Below, one piece after another: positions 61,867 through 64,000 of a DNA stretch of 64,000 nt. The translations under genes and the position numbers were made by a program. Position 1 is the first letter of the stretch; each line of letters begins with the position of its first letter. Source of the stretch: Spiroplasma kunkelii CR2-3x (GTDB lineage Bacteria > Bacillota_I > Bacilli_A > Mycoplasmatales > Mycoplasmataceae); NCBI RefSeq assembly GCF_001274875.1, contig NZ_CP010899.1, forward strand, positions 496,001 to 560,000. The letters are read 5' to 3'. The notes under the pieces are model-generated. The model worked only from the letters and a program-made list of their open reading frames with translations. It searched no databases and was not told where the DNA came from.

Positions 61867-62454
61867 ATGAAAGAACAAATAAAACAATTTTGATATGATT
61901 TTAAAGACCATTTTAAAAATAGAGATTATATTTGAAAATATAAACTTCAAGTTTGTCTACCAATTTTTATTTTGTTATTAATATTAGATATTATTACGAA
62001 GCAATTAGCTTTTCATTTATTGTCCCATGACCAAGCAGCTCCCGAAGTTAAATTTTTGGATGGATTTATTAATTTTAAATTTATGGTTAATAAAGGAATT
62101 GCTTTTGGAACAAATGCCGATAATCTTCCACTTGTTATTATTGGTGCAGTTTTTATTACTTTGTTTGCATTTAATATTTTTTTATATATTAATAATAAAA
62201 CTGCTGCTGTTGGTTTAATGATGATTACAACTGGTGGGTTTGGTAATTTAATTGACCGTATGTGAAACCATGGTGGGGTTGTTGATTTTCTAGCATGAAT
62301 TTTATTTCCCCCTTATAGTGTGTTTAATTTAGCTGATACTTGAGTAACCTTTGGTGTTATTGTCTTAATTTTTGCTATTATTATTGAAATTATTCAGTTT
62401 TATCGTGAGCGAGCACGAAGCAAACGCGAAGAGCATTTTGAACCAAATGATTAA
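61867..62454 (+). CDS. lspA: lipoprotein signal peptidase
   Basis: A 195-aa four-helix aspartic protease (SPase II). Conserved blocks: VNKGIAFGTN, GGFGNLIDRMWNHGGVVDFL with the first catalytic Asp, and VFNLADTWVTFGV with the second. Cleaves prolipoproteins before the lipidated Cys, so it processes the phage and host lipoproteins of this window. N terminus is longer than usual (about 35 residues). ATG 61867 after AAAAGGAGTCAAAAGAAA. The 3' end overlaps the next start by 8 nt. Confidence 0.96.
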
Positions 62455-63367
62455 GATAAACTTTACTGTTTATTTATCAGCTCGAATTGATAAAATTTTA
62501 ACTAATTATTTTAAAACAAATACCACTCCTTTTTCGCGAACTAAAATCCAAGCATTAATTAAACAAGAGAAAGTTCAAGTTAATGGACAAGTTGTGTCGG
62601 CAAATTATGTTAGTCAAATTGGAGACCATGTTCGCATTGAATTTCCAAATCCTAAAGCAAGTGAATTAATACCAATGCCAATCCCATTAACAATTTTGTA
62701 TGAAGATAGTTATTTAATGGTGATTGATAAACCAAATAATTTAGTTGTTCATCCAGCACCAGGACACCAGAATGATACTTTAGTTAATGCTTTATTAGCA
62801 CGAAGAGTGCAATGATCAACTGCCAGTGGTGAGCAACGCCCGGGAATTGTCCATCGCATTGATCGCCAAACGACAGGAACTTTAATTATTGCTAAAAATG
62901 ATGTTGTTCATCATCAACTACAACAACAAATTCAAACAAAGCAATTACAACGCCGCTATTTAGCGCTTGTTCATGGTCAAATTATTGAAAATCGCGCTAA
63001 AATTGATGCGCCAATTGGCCGTGCCCCTAATAATCGCAAGAAAATGACAGTTACAGTAAAAAATTCTAAAAAAGCAGTAACTAATATTATTGTAATTGAA
63101 CGCTTTAATGATTATACTTATATAGAGTGTGAATTAGAAAGCGGGCGAACTCATCAAATTCGAGTCCATCTAAAATACATTAATCATCCTATTGTTGGTG
63201 ATCCGTTATATAGCACAGCTGCTGATAAAAAAGAAAGTTTTGGACAATATCTGCATGCGTATCAATTAATATTTATTCATCCAGTTACTAAAGAAACTCT
63301 GACCATTACAGCAGCTTTACCACAAGAGTTTGAACAAAGATTAGCAATATTACACGCGAAAGGATAG
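62447..63367 (+). CDS. rluD: RluD-family 23S rRNA pseudouridine synthase
   Basis: A 306-aa enzyme. N-terminal S4 domain (ARIDKILTNYFKTN; ALIKQEKVQVNGQVV), catalytic block GIVHRIDRQTTGTLIIAKND with the essential Asp, and LESGRTHQIRVHLKYINHPI with GDPLYS. Directly after lspA, as in many Firmicutes (ylyB). The exact target uridines cannot be told; RluD-like is safest. ATG 62447 inside lspA. Confidence 0.9.
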
Positions 63368-63373
63368 AAAACA

Positions 63374-64000
63374 ATGATTTTTGATAAAGATAAATTATCT
63401 CTAGTTGATTATTTTTTAAAACAAGAAAAATACAATGTTTATAAAAGTAAACCACACAATAATAATAATGTTTATTTATATAAAGTTGATAGTAAAGAAT
63501 TTCAAATTATTAAAATTATTGATAATTTTAGTGGTGAATTTAATGATTTCATCATTAATGATGAGGTTGTGCAAACGTTAAAGACTTTTTTAAATAAAAA
63601 ATTTCAACGCGCAAAACTTACTATTTTATCAATTATTTTAATTGAAAATTGTTCGCAGATTTATAAAGATGATAGTGGCGATGTAACATTATTTGTTGAC
63701 AAAAATAATTATCTTCACCGTTTAAGTACTTATTATCCGAACATTACAATGTTGCAAGAAAATAATGAAAATGATACTTCAATGGCGAGTATGACAACTG
63801 AGGAAATTTTAGATGGGATTAAAGACCCTAATAGTAAATTAACAAAAAATTTAAAGCAACTAAATGATAAATTAAGTGTCAATAACCTTGGTGTTACATG
63901 AGTTTTAATTGCTTTATTATTAATTATTCCAATTGTTGGAATCTTTTTTGGTGCGCAAATTTTTAATACTCAAGATTTAAGTGAAAAAACAACGCAATTA
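63374..64000 (+). CDS. membrane protein with long N-terminal domain, incomplete
   Basis: ATG 63374 after AAAGGATAGAAAACA. A soluble N-terminal domain of about 170 residues (MIFDKDKLSLVDYFLKQEKY; YLYKVDSKEFQIIKIIDNFS; SMTTEEILDGIKDPNSKLTK) precedes a helix (VLIALLLIIPIVGIFFGAQI). The start NLGVTWVLIALLLIIPIVGI resembles the first helix of GluP-like rhomboid proteases, which also have an N-terminal domain of this size, but the catalytic GxS and His lie outside the window. Runs off the end at 64000. Confidence 0.55.

Overview
The window comes from a wall-less Mollicute of the genus Spiroplasma, probably of the S. citri type. TGA is read as tryptophan throughout: valS, ileS, pheT, ftsA and the phage ORF1 are intact only under that code. 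The DNA is very AT-rich, lipoproteins start MKKW...C, and there are SpV1-like plectrovirus genes next to an mraZ-rsmH-ftsA-ftsZ cluster that has no peptidoglycan genes.

Layout. 1-11.9 kb is chromosomal: rplU-prp-rpmA with an L21-type leader, a decayed NSS transporter containing an internal inversion, T-box-valS-trmFO, gapN, a Bcp peroxiredoxin and several broken genes. 12-20.8 kb is a mosaic: an IS30-type fragment, a MITE-like inverted repeat, a plus-strand small-gene operon, an integrase-core transposase, a lipoprotein, a plectrovirus ORF1 tail, a UPF0236/ISLre2-type transposase fragment, and a nine-gene minus-strand phage operon ending in recT. 20.8-25.9 kb returns to chromosome (MATE remnant, a Pro/Asn/Met-rich protein, lepA) with a small plectrovirus fragment before lepA. 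25.9-32.6 kb is a decayed tailed-phage-like remnant: lipoprotein, broken retropepsin-like gene, broken scaffold and capsid-like genes, and a second recT operon, partly broken. 32.6-40.35 kb is a nearly complete SpV1-like plectrovirus: small membrane/coat proteins, iterons, Zot-type ATPase, large ORF1, convergent lipoprotein and an IS30-type transposase. 41.6-64 kb is chromosomal: a frameshifted membrane protein, a YgjP-like metallopeptidase, a broken nnrD, a giant FtsX-like permease, T-box-pheST, an RpiR-type regulator, yceD-rpmF, mraZ-rsmH-ftsA-ftsZ followed by broken sepF and ylmH, a DivIVA-like coiled coil, T-box-ileS, lspA, an RluD-type synthase, and a protein running off the end.

Most interesting signal. 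The plectrovirus surface lipoprotein (38850-39260, minus) carries in frame a 193-nt segment identical except for one synonymous base to a segment of the viral ORF1 protein gene (37261-37453). Two other phage-linked lipoproteins here (15786-16202; 25941-26405) have the same architecture with a different core sequence. This suggests an exchangeable module shared by a virion protein and a membrane lipoprotein. Superinfection exclusion or receptor masking is a plausible but untested role.

Regulation seen directly: three T-box leaders ending in terminators, an L21-type leader, a paired 10-bp-phased ACTACAA operator before the recT operon, iterons in the plectrovirus, and a good promoter before mraZ.
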